From contig JAWNZC010000324.1 in assembly GCA_035771165.1 (NCBI GenBank), positions 1,626,501 through 1,690,500 of the forward strand: a stretch of DNA of 64,000 nt. The letters run 5' to 3'. The notes beneath the pieces were generated by a model. That model was not told where the DNA came from. It did no database searches and saw nothing but the letters and a program-made list of their open reading frames with translations. Position 1 is the stretch's first letter. Every line of letters begins with the position of its first letter. This document shows positions 1 through 12,297 of this stretch, one piece after another. Position numbers and translations under genes: made by a program. Origin of the DNA: Paragorgia papillata (lineage: Eukaryota; Cnidaria; Anthozoa; Scleralcyonacea; Coralliidae).

Positions 1-154
1 GCAATCTAGGTTGTCCATGCCCATTCTAACATGCCCATTTTTGCAGGCAAAATACGCTGCAGCATGCACGAATGCGCGATCGCGCGGCATGGGATGCCCA
101 CTAATTAACGTAGCCCAAGTTAACGCCTAGTGGGCGTCTTGTTTACTATAGATT

Positions 155-935
155 ACCCCTCTATTAAACAGCCACCTCTATTAAGCGGCCACGGCCACTT
201 ACGAGCGGTCCCAATTGGTATTTCGTATTGTTTTTTACCTGTATTAACCGGCCAGCTTAATTTATCTTAGGTACAATTTGTACCGCAAGAGAACCGAAAC
301 TAAAACTTGAGCTAAATAAGAGACCATAGAAGTTAGAACACTTAGTTGCTGTCAGTAACTACATGTATTTCATTCAACACATGTCACTTGAAACCTCATG
401 CCTCAAGTTTACATGTAATCAAATTCAAAAACATTGTCGGTAATAAAATTATCTGCATGTCCGGTACAGAGAAACACTACTCTTTAATTTGCGTCAAATT
501 CCTCCTTGTGTAGGGCTTTGGCGTGCTGAGACTCTGCGGAATTTCGCACAGTATCATGGATATGAGGAGCTAGCTCTATCAATTTCAAAGACAAATGACT
601 TGCTTTGCGCTTTGAAACTCAGTGCACCGCAGCGACAGATGCACATTGATAACTATTTTAAGCCAACATAACTTGCTAGGCGTCAGTATACATGCATCGA
701 ACGTGTGGCATTTTTGTTATTCGTTTCGTTGCTCCTTTGTTTTATTATTTTTTCGGTTTTTTAAAACTGTTTTGTTAACTGCTTGTTGTTTTTTTCGAAG
801 TCTACTTGTTACTGTTATCAGTGTTTTAGAATTGAATAAAAGGACATTTGACCACACCTAAGGCCCATTGTTGGTCTATTAAGCGGCCACAAAGCCATTC
901 CCCGAAGGTGGCCGCTTAATAGAGGTTCGACTGTA
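155..935. mobile_element. Tigger/pogo-like deletion derivative
   Basis: The block is bounded by related inverted ends. The right end, read inward, has the form CGAACCTCTATTAAGCGGCC, and the left end carries a diverged version followed by a second CTCTATTAAGCGGCC copy. A TA precedes and follows the ends, as expected for Tc1/mariner-pogo insertion. The interior keeps only a short C-terminal transposase fragment (489-671), so this is a non-autonomous remnant. The left end is poorly matched and its exact boundary is uncertain. Confidence 0.5.
489..671 (+). pseudogene. C-terminal fragment of Tigger-like transposase
   Basis: This is an open stretch of 60 codons. It begins in a TTG context, so no real start is implied. 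It contains AETLRNFAQYHGYEELALS and ends with QMHIDNYFKPT. An acidic or leucine-rich helix followed by a terminal aromatic motif of the type I-x-x-F/Y-F-K is typical of the tail of Tigger/jerky-type DDE transposases. The DDE core and the N-terminal HTH domains are absent. The recognition rests on a short stretch and on the flanking pogo-like ends. Confidence 0.45.
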
Positions 936-1026
936 TGTTAAATTATTTTCAAAAGATTTCCCAGTGACACTGCAACACAGTTCAAATTTTATTTTCCTGC
1001 ATGCATCACTGCAGTTTAATTGTTAC

Positions 1027-1215
1027 CTAAAGGAACACGTAAACAACTGAGAAACAGTGAAATGTCTTGCAAATACTCAAAAACATCGATAAAATAGCAA
1101 TAAAAGCTTGGTTCAAAAGAAACAACTCGCCAAACCTCGGTTTCGCGAAGCGGCGGCCATTACGGCAATTTCGCGCGGCCGGGAGACTAAGCCTGCGACG
1201 CAAAAAATAATAACA
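1027..1215. repeat. Dispersed repeat, copy 1
   Basis: The stretch containing AACTGAGAAACAGTGAAATG, AAACATCGATAAAAT and CTCGCCAAACCTCGGTTTCG recurs at 47.22-47.35 kb and partly at 47.50-47.64 kb. It is therefore an interspersed repeat of unassigned class. The reading frame across it on the minus strand is not supported as a gene. The rest of 936-1724 shows nothing I can identify. Confidence 0.65.
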
Positions 1216-1724
1216 AAGCCGAAACGTAGCAACATTGTGATATAGTTGTGGCATTATGACGTGTAATGCTCGATTTCTACCATCTGTATCATGTGATATC
1301 GATCCGTGACCATCCGAATGCAGATGCGTGATGTCGGTCGGTGACATCGGAATACAGATGGTACGGTACGTACGATCTCATCTGCAATGCCTATGTTAAC
1401 GTTGGACATGTATGCGATTTTTGGCAGGGATGGGACACCATATTAATCCAGCTCTGACTACATGTATTATACACTTTTGACTTTATATGTATACTATTAT
1501 GTATAAAGTTTCCAGTTTGATTAAAAAACTCGCTATCTACATGGAATTTTGTAGCGAAAATCTCCATATTTGGAGCTATTTTATTTCGAACTTTGCCTGT
1601 CAGATCTTTATGATCCGACATTGTTCAGTCTTTGCTTATCAGAAGCTAAAACACTGGACGACTGACTGACACAACACGGTGACCACAGATACAGAATCGA
1701 AGAAGGAAAATTACGAGTGTAAAC

Positions 1725-2273
1725 AAGCGGTGTAGTCCTGGAACTTTAACAAGGGGGGCTCTCCGATACCGTGTTCAAAATAGGGGGGGGGGGATGTTAA
1801 ACTAGGAAAATGCCCATTTTTTCATTTTTGGTACCAGTAGTTCTGTAATTAACATTTAACAATGTTTGTAAAAGGTAAAATATTGGGAATATCCCAGAAA
1901 TATATGCAGAAATAGTATGGCAATTCCTTGTGTCAGTGGATAACAATAGATAATAGCAAAGCTACTTCATGTTAGAGCCACATAATGGTTTGGATTAGCG
2001 CTACAGGTTAGATGACTACGAGTACGATCGCCACGATCAGTGGGTGGTACAATGGTACATAGAACCAAGGAGAGAATACTCAAATCATTCTTGTTGGAAA
2101 TGATTGAATATCTTTACATAAATTTCACAGAACTTTCAAACATGATTAAGATTATACAATCTGCAAAAGAATATAAAGGGGGGCTGAGCCCCCATAAATT
2201 GACATGGAATTTTAACAAGGGGGGCTCAATCCATCAGTGGCTCAGCCCCCCTGAGCCGTCCACTACACCCCTG
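1725..2273. mobile_element. Non-autonomous hAT-type element (549 bp)
   Basis: The element is flanked by an exact 8-bp direct repeat, GTGTAAAC (1717-1724 and 2274-2281). Its ends are inverted repeats. Read inward, the right end is CAGGGGTGTAGTGGACGG and the left is AAGCGGTGTAGT. CAG(G/N)GGTGTA ends with 8-bp duplications are typical of hAT transposons. The interior is non-coding and contains runs of G and a duplicated AACAAGGGGGGCT near both ends. Confidence 0.7.
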
Positions 2274-2349
2274 GTGTAAACAATAAACAATCAAATTTAA
2301 GTCACACATGCTCATTTGTTAGTTCCCGTTTTCTGCAGGCGGAAAATGT

Positions 2350-2466
2350 AATTTAAAGACAAATATTAATGCCCAGCAAATGACTTTGAGACAAGACATA
2401 CATATTTTTTTTTTATATGTCTTGTCTCAAAGTCATTAGCTGGGCATTAATATTTGTCTTTAAATT
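2350..2466. repeat. Near-perfect hairpin palindrome
   Basis: Two arms of about 52-55 bp are inverted copies of each other with about one mismatch (CCCAGCAAATGAC against the complement of GTCATTAGCTGGG). They surround a T-rich loop of about 10 bp. The hairpin lies just beyond the 3' end of the minus-strand retrotransposon at 2.7-5.8 kb. It encodes nothing and may be a small foldback element or a cruciform-forming insertion. Confidence 0.85.
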
Positions 2467-2678
2467 ATATCTAAGATTGTTTAATTATTAAGTGTTGATT
2501 CTGTAAATAGATATCGAAAATATATTTTAAATTTCTGTCATTTGAAAGAAGAGAAATTCAAGTATGACTTTGATGATGCATCTTCCAAAGAGAGATGTCA
2601 TTTTACATAAGCTATGTAATATTCTCTGTATTTACGATTGATGTGGATTCTCTTTTAATTTCTGCTACTAAATAGATC

Positions 2679-5600
2679 TCACAAACATGGCCGATTACAG
2701 ATATGTAATATGGCATATGGATTATTCTTAGCAACTTTCCAGATGTGCAAAGGTTCAAGTGATGGATGGATAACACTATAATGACTAAGTTCTTCTTTGC
2801 TTAAGACACCGTTTCTCCAGTCGTTGACTTGCACGTCATTAATGCAGGTTAATACAGTAGTTCTCCAAGCAGATTTTGAAGGGAAATATTGGCATTCTAG
2901 GAAATTGTCGAGATGGTGAAGTAGACCATATTTAGACAGAATTTCTACAATATTTGGAATGAAGCCAAGAGGATTTGATGTAAACGCACCGCGAAGAAAG
3001 CTGTAGAGTCTGTGGATGAATAAGACAGTGTGGGGTTCATCGTAACAGGAGCGACATAACTGCCCTAAAAACAGAAGTTTAGCCTTGTCGATGTACCCTT
3101 CGATAGTCCATAATCCCAGAGAGCCAATGGCGGCTTCTGATCTTGTTTGCTGGCTTAAACCTTGACAGCGCTTTGCTGCGAAACGATTTGAGCGGTTGAG
3201 GCACTCAATCTCAGAGGCGGTAATGTTCCACCATAGCTCACACCCGTATAACATGCGAGGTAAACCTGTTACTTTCCACACGTTTGCACTAACGATTGGG
3301 TTCATACCCCCAGGCCTGATCCCGGCGCTCATAAGACACGACACAACTTCTTTGCCTTTTTTGGAGGCTTCAGCAGTTCTTTCAGAGCTAGAAAAAGAGC
3401 CAGTGAGCTCAATACCAACATGAGTACAAGCCTTGACCTCTTCCACTTCGGTATTGTTAAGTTTCCAGGATCTTAGTTGTCTGTTTCGGTTGTTTATCAA
3501 AGGTGCCTCGCCAAATGTAACAACTTTAGTTTTACTCAAACCAGTTGCGTTGGCGGAAAGAACAGTTACATCGTCAGCGACAAGAACAGATCCGCACCAA
3601 GTATCCCTTATTTGAAGTCCCACGTTAGATTCCTTTAAAATTGATGGAATGTCATTATTAAATACTAGGAAGAGCCAAGGCGACAAGACACTTCCCTGAC
3701 GAACTCCTTGAAGTATCGAAAATTTCGTTGAAACAAGATCAGAGTGGATAACACGGCTGGAAAGGTTGCTGTACCAGTTAAACAATAACCTCCAAGTTTT
3801 CCGCGAATTCCAAGGTTGAACAGCTTATAAAAAAGACCGTTGATCCATACGGTGTCGAAGGCCTTAGCAGAGTCTAGGAAACAAGTATAGTCCTTGCTTC
3901 CTCGTTCGACATAGTGCGCAATGGCTTCTTGAAGAACAAAGCTTGCAAGTAAACAATTTTTACCTTTTTTGATAGGCAAACTGCAAACGGTTTGGAATGT
4001 GAAGGATGTCAAACTTTGGCATCAATCTTCCCAAAATTAACCTTTCAAGAAGTTTACCAAAAACATTGAGTAAAGTAATACCGCGATAATTGTCTTTATC
4101 AAAACGGTTTTTCTTGTTATTTTTAAAAAGAGAACGGATGATGCCACTTGTGATTGAATCACCAACAGTTTCTAGATCTCTTATGGTGTTGAAGAGATGG
4201 CATAATATATTATGCAAAGGTTCACTTGCATACTTCAAATGCTCGTATACGACCATATCAGCGCCACCACATTTACCATTTGGAAGGTTAGTACACTCTT
4301 TGCTAATTTCACCAACAGTGAAGGGCTTGTCAAGAACGTCATCAAAAGTATCTTCGTGGCTGGCTTCCATATAGGATTGAACCTTCTGCTCGATGTAAAG
4401 TTTGAAATTGTTATCAAAGAATGTATCTTCTTTAGGTGTATGCAGTTCCATATAATGGAACTTCCAAATATCCAATAACTTATTATTATCATCCTTTTCA
4501 ACCTTACCATCGACACGAAGACCTTTGTGGGCAGTAGTTCCGTTCTTCTTCCGTAATTTGCTGACAGCTTTATAGAACCGGCTTCTATCCGTTTCATAGA
4601 TATGTTCCAGTGATTCACATTGTTTTGATTCATATTCCAGAAATTTTCTCCTCAATTGTTTACGAAATTCTCGTTTGGCAGTTTTATAATTAGTATAGTG
4701 GATATTGGTAGGGCTCCTGGGTCTTCCGTTTAAAATCCAGATTTTGCAAAATTTCCTGCTCTTAGCATGTAATGACTTGAGCCCATATTTCCAGAATGGT
4801 TTAAGATAGGTTTTGAACTTGGTTTTGGGAATAGCTTTACTTGCCGCAGATTTCAAGATGTCGCCAATATGACATAAGAGGAGCTCCACATGTTCTGAAT
4901 TAGCAGCATATAAATTAGCGTAGAGCGGTTGGAGATTGTTTTTCACAAGCCTATGATAATTTTCCAGAATAGTGGGATTAGATACAAGGGATTTCCATGC
5001 AGTTACAGGAATTGTATTTCTAGGTTTTTGGTGGTTTATGAGATCAACCGCAAAATTGAGAGAACATAGTAGTGGTAAGTGAAAAGATAGATTGTCTGGG
5101 TGGTCATCAGTTACCATACAACTATCTACCAGATAAAATGACTGGATAGGCATCATAATGTGGTCGACGGTAGAATGCACATTACCATTATTAGAAAAAA
5201 AGGTCGATGATTGTCCACTAGCAGAAGATTGCGAATTCAAGGACATCAAGTTACATCTTTCCATTAGCGAAATTAGTTCCTTTCCTTGCATGTTTATTTT
5301 ATCAGGCACGCATTTTGGACCGCTGAACAGACCAATATGAGCATTGAAGTCACCAGCAATGATCACAGTGTGAATATGAATAAATTGATTAATGGAATCC
5401 TCAATACACTCAAGGCATTCACGGTACTTTGAAAGTTTACTGTTCGACGATGGCAGGTAAACCCCAATTACAACGAGAGTTGTTTCATCTGTTTCAATCT
5501 TGATACCTATAATTCTATCGTTACCAACTAAGTCAAGTCTTGTGACCGACATATTTAGGCTTTTTCTCCAAAGAATGGCAACGCCTCCTTTACCACGTCT

Positions 5601-5846
5601 CCAGACAGAATCTAAACAGAGTTCGTTACTTGCTTTAGCATATGCGTCAAAGTCTTGATCGGTACTGCTGAGAAAGTCTAACGAGTCAGGATATAACCAG
5701 TGTTCTTGAATAACAAAAATATCAGTAGTGAGCAAGCAATGTTCAAAAAAAGGTATATTACACATTATGCCACCAGCATTCCAGGTAGTTAGCCGAAGTG
5801 AGCGGGATGGGCACTTGTTAATTACTTCGTTTATTTTATTTACCAT
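2679..5846 (-). pseudogene. APE-type non-LTR retrotransposon ORF, copy 1 (endonuclease plus RT, broken)
   Basis: Read on the minus strand from 5846. The first 628-codon frame (to 3960) begins with an apurinic endonuclease-like domain: TTWNAGGIM, IQEHWL, AGDFNAHIG, VDHIM and VTDDHPDNLS carry the expected N, E, D/N and DH residues. The RT follows with [19 protein letters not shown]. The frame breaks near 3960-4012 and again near 3700-3785. RT motif A is LDSAKAFDTVW, motif B is GVRQGSVLSPWLF and motif C is LVADDVTVLSA (VADD, not YADD). Compared with copy 2 it lacks about 25 residues after motif C and ends before the C-terminal zinc knuckle. It is inactive. The clade is not assigned. Confidence 0.85.
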
Positions 5847-5987
5847 TTACTTGCGGAGTGTAGTTATTCCGGTTATTCAAACGGTAAATTGTATATAAAA
5901 ATACATTTGTTCTTCCTAAAAGCCGTGATATACTTAATAATACATATTTACATTATTTACAATCAATTGAAACAAAATGGTAATTAT

Positions 5988-6761
5988 CTAGTTGGCACAG
6001 ATAATAATTGACTCCAATTTTTGGATAAATATTTGTAATGATGATGCCTCTTTTATTTCGTCCGGCAGAGAATTCCAAAGTTTTGCACCAGTGAAGGCAA
6101 AACTTGAGTTATAATACTCTGCTCTATTATTAGGAAGCTCAAAAGTTATTTTAGATCTGAGATTATAAGCATTTAGGCCATCACAATGTTTAAATATATC
6201 CAATTGGTATGGTGGTGCAATACCACTCACTATTTTATACATCGTAATGGCCTTTTGCCTATATCTCATTTCTTTAATGTTCATCCAGCCAAGTTCCTCC
6301 AAAATTAGCGAGGATGATTTCAAGAAATGTGCCCCTGTAATAACACGAGCTGCTCTATTTTGTAAAATTTGTAAACTTTTGTCCAATGTTTCTCCAATGC
6401 TATCCCAAACTATAGAGCAGTAAATGAAATATGGTTCAACAATAGCTCTATAAAGTAACATTAGGTTTTTTTTATTGAAAATGGGTTTAACACGTCTTAG
6501 AGTGGCAATATTGCGGGAAACTTTTCCACGGATACCATGAATATGGTTTTTCCGTGATATATTTTCATCAACGTCAATCCCCAAGCATTTCACCGAGCGA
6601 ACTTGGCTTAATGAAACACCGTTTGCTGACAATGCAACTGAAAGCCCAAGGGCCGCCAATTTTTGTCGAGAACCAATTAACATAAAATCAGTATTTAAGA
6701 CATTTAATGTCAGCTTATTAGCACAAAGCCACTTGAAAATTTTGTCTAACTCAACCTTCAT
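5988..6761 (-). pseudogene. CR1-type RT C-terminal fragment (5'-truncated retrotransposon)
   Basis: A 257-codon open frame matches the thumb and C-terminal region of CR1/Jockey-type reverse transcriptases. It contains WLCANKLTLN, FMLIGSRQKL, VKCLGIDVDENISRKNHI, then YRAIVEPYFIYCSIVW and FTGAKLWNSLPDEIK near the end. The catalytic palm is missing. The 5' truncation point lies at the edge of the GATA/GGAT microsatellite, and the short 3' UTR runs to about 5.88 kb, where copy 1 of the other family begins. The family differs from the three large elements around it. Confidence 0.8.
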
Positions 6762-6778
6762 TTCTTAAGTAATCTCAA

Positions 6779-6780
6779 TA

Positions 6781-6830
<50 letters not shown>

Positions 6831-7393
6831 GGATAGATGGATAGATGGATAGATGGATAGATGGATGGGTGGATGGGTGGATGGGTGGATGGGTGGATGG
6901 GTGGATGGGTGGATGGGTGGATGGGTGGATGGGTGGATGGGTGGATGGGTGGATGGGTGGATGGGTGGATGGGTGGATGGGTGGATGGGTGGATGGGTGG
7001 ATGGGTGGATGGGTGGATGGGTGGATGGGGGGATGGGTGGATGGGTGGATGGGGTGGATGGGTGGATGGGTGGATGGGTGGATGGGTGGATGGGTGGATG
7101 GGTGGATGGGTGGATGGGTGGATGGGTGGATGGGTGGATGGGTGGATGGGTGGATGGGTGGATGGGTGGATGGGTGGATGGGTGGATGGGTGGATGGGTG
7201 GATGGGTGGATGGGTGGATGGGTGGATGGGTGGATGGGTGGATGGGTGGATGGGTGGATGGGTGGATGGGTGGATGGGTGGATGGGTGGATGGGTGGATG
7301 GGTGGAAGGGTGGAAGGGTGGAAGGGTGGATAGGTGGATAGGTGGATAGGTGGATAGGTGGATAGGTGGATAGGTGGATAGATAGATAGATAC
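6779..7393. repeat. GATA / GGAT-GGGT microsatellite (615 bp)
   Basis: The plus strand runs from (GATA)n through (GGAT)n and a long GGATGGGT array, then GGAAGGGT, GGATAGGT and back to GATA. Small interruptions occur near 7029 and 7052. Long open frames in all phases are by-products of the repeat period and are not genes. The array is directly attached to the 3' UTR of the retrotransposon at 7.5-10.0 kb and to the truncated 5' end of the CR1 fragment. Confidence 0.98.
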
Positions 7394-7533
7394 AACAGGA
7401 GATCAAATAATTAAAAAAAAACCCCAACAAACCCAACAACAACAACAACATGAAATACAATACGAGTTAGCTTAATATATGTACATATTACGTTAATAGG
7501 GAAAAGGGGGCAGTCAATGAGAGGAATTATGAT

Positions 7534-10003
7534 TTATGAAATAGGTGGCTTGTGTCTACTAGAATTACATAGTATAACAATATTCATTATAGCTGTAGCA
7601 GTTAAAATTGCAAACTTGTCTCTACACTCCACGCTAGTGTTTTGATTTCTAGGAAGTACTCCTCCTATAATTGATCGGTAAAGGTCAGTTTCTGATTGGT
7701 TAAAGATTGTAGAACAAACACGGATGTCCAAATGGTTGTGGAAATCGTCCCACATATCATTCCTTACGGTGGAAGTTTTGACGCAGTGGGTTATGAAGTG
7801 ACGAGTAATATCAAGATTCGTCTTTTGACAGAGCGTACAGACAAATTCATTTCCAGATTCCAATGTTGTCAGCATAAAGGCCTCTGGGATATTACCACAA
7901 ATAATATTTACCAGGTTTGCTAATACTTTGATGGCATAGGTATTTCTTCTGGCGACCTCCCAGAGATACAGCGGTTCCAAGGAACTGTGAATAGCTCCAT
8001 AGTGATGCAGCTTGGGTTTGGCGTAAATCCCATCACGCCAATTATCAAATTCAGTTTGACGGATGCTCGAAATAACAATTATTTTCCAATTTGACTTTGA
8101 GGGAAAAGTTTGGTATTCTAAAAAATTCTCTAGGTAAGAGAGTAGACCATATTTAGACAAAACATTTAAAATGTCTGGCACAAAGCCAATTGGTTTTGGG
8201 GTTGAATTTCTTATTGTTGACAAAAATCTAAAAACAAAGATTTTTTTGTAAACTTCATTGTGGCTTGATCTGCATAATTTCCCAAGAAATAAAAGGTTGG
8301 CTTTATCGATATGACCCTGTGTAGTCCACCACCCTAGTGATCCAATTGCAGCTTCAGATCTGGTATTTGGACTGAGTCCTTGCACGCGCTTTGCCGCAAA
8401 GCGGTTTGTTCTTTCGAGACAATCATTGTCTGATTGGGTGAGATTCCACCAGAGTTCGCAGCCATAAAGCATTCTTGGCAGACCGATCGTTATCCATGCA
8501 CTGGAACCAACAATTGGGTTTATTCCACCAGGCCTTATCCCGGTGCTCATCAGGCTGCATACCACTTGCCGACCTTTCAATGAAGCTTCTGAGGTTCTAT
8601 TCGAGCTTGCGAAATTCCCCGACAATTCAATTCCGACATGAGTCCATGCAGGTTTTTCTGTGACATCAACATAATCAAGTTTCCAGTTGCGATGGGGTTT
8701 ATATTTCTTGTTGCATCTAGTTGATTCACCGAACGTAACTATTATGGTTTTCCCTACATTGAACAAAAATCTCCACTTCTTACTATAATTGTCAATGATG
8801 TTTAGCATAATTTGTAGGCCATTTACTCTAGCAGATAGGAGAGCAATGTCATCCGCAACTAAAATAGATCCACAATGAGTGTTACCAATCTGAAGACCAT
8901 AATTTGATTTTTCAATAATTTCGGGAATATCGTTGTTGAAAACCAAAAAAAGCCATGGTGATAGAACACTGCCTTGGCCAACACCTTGGCGAATACGAAA
9001 AATTGGTGATAGAAGATTCGTGTGTCTAACACAGCTGGATAACTTATTGTACCAATTGTATAGCAACCTCCATGTTTTACCCCGAATTCCACAGTTATAT
9101 AATTTGTAGAAGAGGCCATCTATCCAAACAGTGTCGAAGGCCTTTTCCGAATCCAAAAAGCAGCAGTAAACCTTGCTATCACGTTCAACATAATGCGCAA
9201 TTGACTCTTGTAAGACAAAACTAGCTAAAATGCAGTTTTTGTTTTTTTGATAAGCGAACTGCATCTTGTTGGGGATTCCCAAACTTTGAAATTTCGGCAT
9301 TAATCTGCACAGAATCAATCTTTCAAATATTTTCCCAAAAACATTAAGGAGAGTGATTCCACGAAAGTTATTTTTATCAAATCTGTCAGATTTATTGCTT
9401 TTAAACAGAGAGTGAATGATACCAGTGACAATGGAGTTACCAACGTCCTCTAAATCGCGAATAGCGTTGAAAATAGTGCACAAAGTAGAACAAAGAGCTT
9501 GACCGGCATATTTCACGTGTTCGTAAACAATATTATCAAGTCCACCAGATTTCCCATTTGGTAAGTTACCGCAAATAGCAATTAATTCATCGATGGTAAA
9601 GGGTTCATTCAAGACATCTTCGCCATTTTCCAGAGATGCCGATTTATATTCGCGGATCTTTTCTTGCACATGTTGTTGAAAATCTTTATCAAAATTGTTA
9701 TCTTGCGTAGGTGAGTGGAGATCAACATAATGCTTTGTCCAAATATCGAGAACGCTGTTTGGATCTGTTATAATTTTTCCTTCCATTCGTAGTCCGTTTC
9801 TATGCTTCGCACTTTTATTCTTACGTAATTTGCTAATGGCTTTGTAGAAGCTACTACGATCGGTATCATAAGATTGTTCCAAGTGATCAAATTGTTTAGA
9901 CTCGTGATCTGAAGCTAACCTTCTCATTTCTTTTCGGAATTCTCGTTTGGCATTCTTGTACTGTTTAAAATAAGGGTTGTTTTGATTCCTTGGTCTACCA
10001 TTT
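7534..10003 (-). CDS. APE-type non-LTR retrotransposon RT, copy 2 (5'-truncated, otherwise open)
   Basis: The RT frame is uninterrupted from about 10003 to the stop at 7534, with the first ATG at 9927 (797 codons). The endonuclease is missing. The preceding residues NGRPRN align with copy 1, so the element is truncated at its 5' end. Motifs include [30 protein letters not shown] (A), GVGQGSVLSPWLF (B) and LVADDIALLSA (C). A C-terminal zinc-knuckle-like motif, CTLCQKTNLDITRHFITHC, is at about residues 705-725. Its 3' UTR passes into the GATA/GGAT array at 7.39 kb. It is probably a recent copy because the frame is intact, but it cannot be autonomous without the endonuclease. Confidence 0.85.
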
Positions 10004-10009
10004 TTTATT

Positions 10010-10227
10010 TTTTTTTATAGAGAGATAGATAGATAGATAGCCTTTATTACCTCCAATACTGAAGAGCACGTATGCATAGAGCCATACGAATTTAAAAAGA
10101 AGAATATCTACATTGTAAAATCTTATTAACTATATTTACATTATATAATATGAATATTTTTAAAGAGGAGAATTAATTTTAATTACGATTTATATATAAT
10201 ATAAAAAATGTAAAATTCAATTCTGAA
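10010..10227 (-). other. 3' UTR and GATA tail of retrotransposon copy 3
   Basis: This AT-rich segment lies between the stop of copy 3 and the truncated 5' end of copy 2. On the minus strand it ends in a few CTAT units followed by a short A-rich stretch at about 10005-10040, then directly enters copy 2. It appears to be the 3' tail of copy 3. No gene is seen. Confidence 0.6.
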
Positions 10228-12205
10228 TTAATGAGCTATAACGCAGCTGCGCACTTGCTCTAATAGCAAAGTTACTTTTTCAAACATTTTTATCACTACG
10301 TTTCCTACTAAGATTAGCAAAGTATCTAAATGATATTTGTTCTTTTGAACCACAATATTGTTTCCACTGACAAGGGTATCGTAAAGATCTTCGTCATCTG
10401 AACTTACTAAATACGACACCACGTGAAGTGGTAATTTGTCAAATATGTTGTCCCAAAGACACTCTCTTTCTTGGTTCAGAGCCGGACACATCATGACGAA
10501 ATGGTAGCTTATATCTCCTAATTTTTTCATGCATAAATTACATGTGTAGAAATTTCCACAATCTTCAACTGCTTTTAATACCGTGGACGGAACATTACCG
10601 CAAAGTAAGTTAGCCAACACAATACGATGAAGAGGATTGCGTTTTGCAACCTCCCAATGTACGATGGGACTTAAGTTGATGTGTGTTCTTTTTAAGCGAA
10701 GTAAACTAGGCTTGTTCTCCATTTTCTCTTTCCACCGTTCAGCTTGATTTTGATTTATCGAGTTTACTACAATATTTCTCCATGCAGATTTCCCGGGAAA
10801 AACGCAATCTTCCAGATAATCTTCCAAATAGGCATACAAGTTGTACTTGTTAAGAACGTCAATGATATCCGGAACGAAACCGAGTGTTTTAAAATTATCT
10901 TCAGAAAGATGTGAAAAAAGTCGTGAAATGAACAGCTGCTTTTGCAAATACTCAGGTGATGTCCGGCAGAGAGATCCGAAGAGTAGTAGTTTCATTTTGT
11001 CAATGTGCCCAATTGTCGTCCAGAACCCGATTGTTCCGAGAGCACCTGCTGTGTGAGTTGTTGGAATGAGACCTTGCAAACATTTTGCAGCGAATGCACT
11101 TGACCTATTCAGTGTCTCCTTTTCGGTTGCAGTTAGATTCCACCATACCTCACACCCGTAAAGCATAGTGGGTATACCAAAACATTTCCAAGCACTAGCT
11201 CCGCAAATGGGATTTATGCCTCCGGCGCGAAATCCAGCACTCATCAGACAGCCCATAGCTGCCTTTCCGTTCTTAGCGGCTTTTACTGATCGTTCGTGAC
11301 TTGAAAAGTTACCACTAAGTGTAATTCCCACGTGATCCCATGACGTTTTCTCTTCGATAGGTACACCATTAATGGACCACTGCCTTGTTGGTTTCCGTAA
11401 CGTATTCATCTGTGTGCTTTCACCAAAAGTAATCACTACAGATTTATCTGAATTGAATTTAAATCTCCATTTATTGCTATAGTTCTCCATGGCATTAACC
11501 ATACGTTGCAATCCCATGACTTGTAACGAGAGTAATGTTATGTCATCGGCGACAAGAACAGAATTACCGTGGATATTGTCAACAGCTAGCCCACCACCAG
11601 TAGACTCCAGGGCCGAAGGAATGTCGTTATTAAAACACAGAAAAAGCCAAGGTGATAGTACGCCTCCTTGTCTCACTCCCTGTATTGGTGATAATTTTCC
11701 GTTCAGAGAAACACAACAACGCATTTTACTGTACCAAGTTTTAAGAATTCTCCAAGACTTCCCTTTCATTCCAATATTAAAAAGTTTATAAAACATGCCA
11801 TCTAGCCAGACGGTATCGAAGGCCTTGGAAGAATCTAAGAAGCAGCAGTAGACCTTACTACCGCGCTCCACATTATGATTGATCATTTCCTGGAGGACGA
11901 AACTGGCAAGAACACAGCTTTTATTTTCTTGATAGGCAAACTGGAATGCATTTGGTATCCCGAGAGTCCTGAATGTTGGCATCCAGCGATTTAGAATTAA
12001 ACGTTCAAATACCTTCCCGATCACATTAAGAAGCGTTATTCCTCTGTAGCTAGCCTTATCACGCTTATTTTTCTTACCACTTTTAAGAAGTGAGATAATA
12101 GTTCCAACTAGCCAATTCTCAGGAACATGTTCCAGTTCACGTATTGCATTAAATATGATCGTGAGAATTCTAAACAGGGCGATTCCTCCATACTTTAGGT
12201 GTTCG
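10228..12205 (-). CDS. APE-type non-LTR retrotransposon RT, copy 3 (5'-truncated, otherwise open)
   Basis: The frame is open from about 12205 to the stop at 10228. The first ATG is at 12024 (598 codons), but coding similarity continues upstream through [19 protein letters not shown] to EHLKYGGI, where it stops at the GATA array. Motifs are [14 protein letters not shown] (A), [14 protein letters not shown] (B) and [11 protein letters not shown] (C). A C-terminal [19 protein letters not shown] resembles the zinc knuckle of copy 2. It is clearly diverged from copies 1 and 2, so it is a separate lineage of the same clade. The endonuclease and the start of the RT are missing. Confidence 0.85.

Positions 12206-12207
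<2 letters not shown>

Positions 12208-12297
<90 letters not shown>

Noticed and set aside
1027..1347. 106-codon minus-strand frame
   Set aside because: Half of it lies in a dispersed repeat also present at 47 kb, and the rest has no coding character.
6765..7460. Long Pro-His-Ile-Ser-Thr-rich and Trp-Met-Asp-Gly-rich reading frames
   Set aside because: They are produced by the GGATGGGT microsatellite, whose 8-bp period leaves all frames open. No unique coding sequence is attached.
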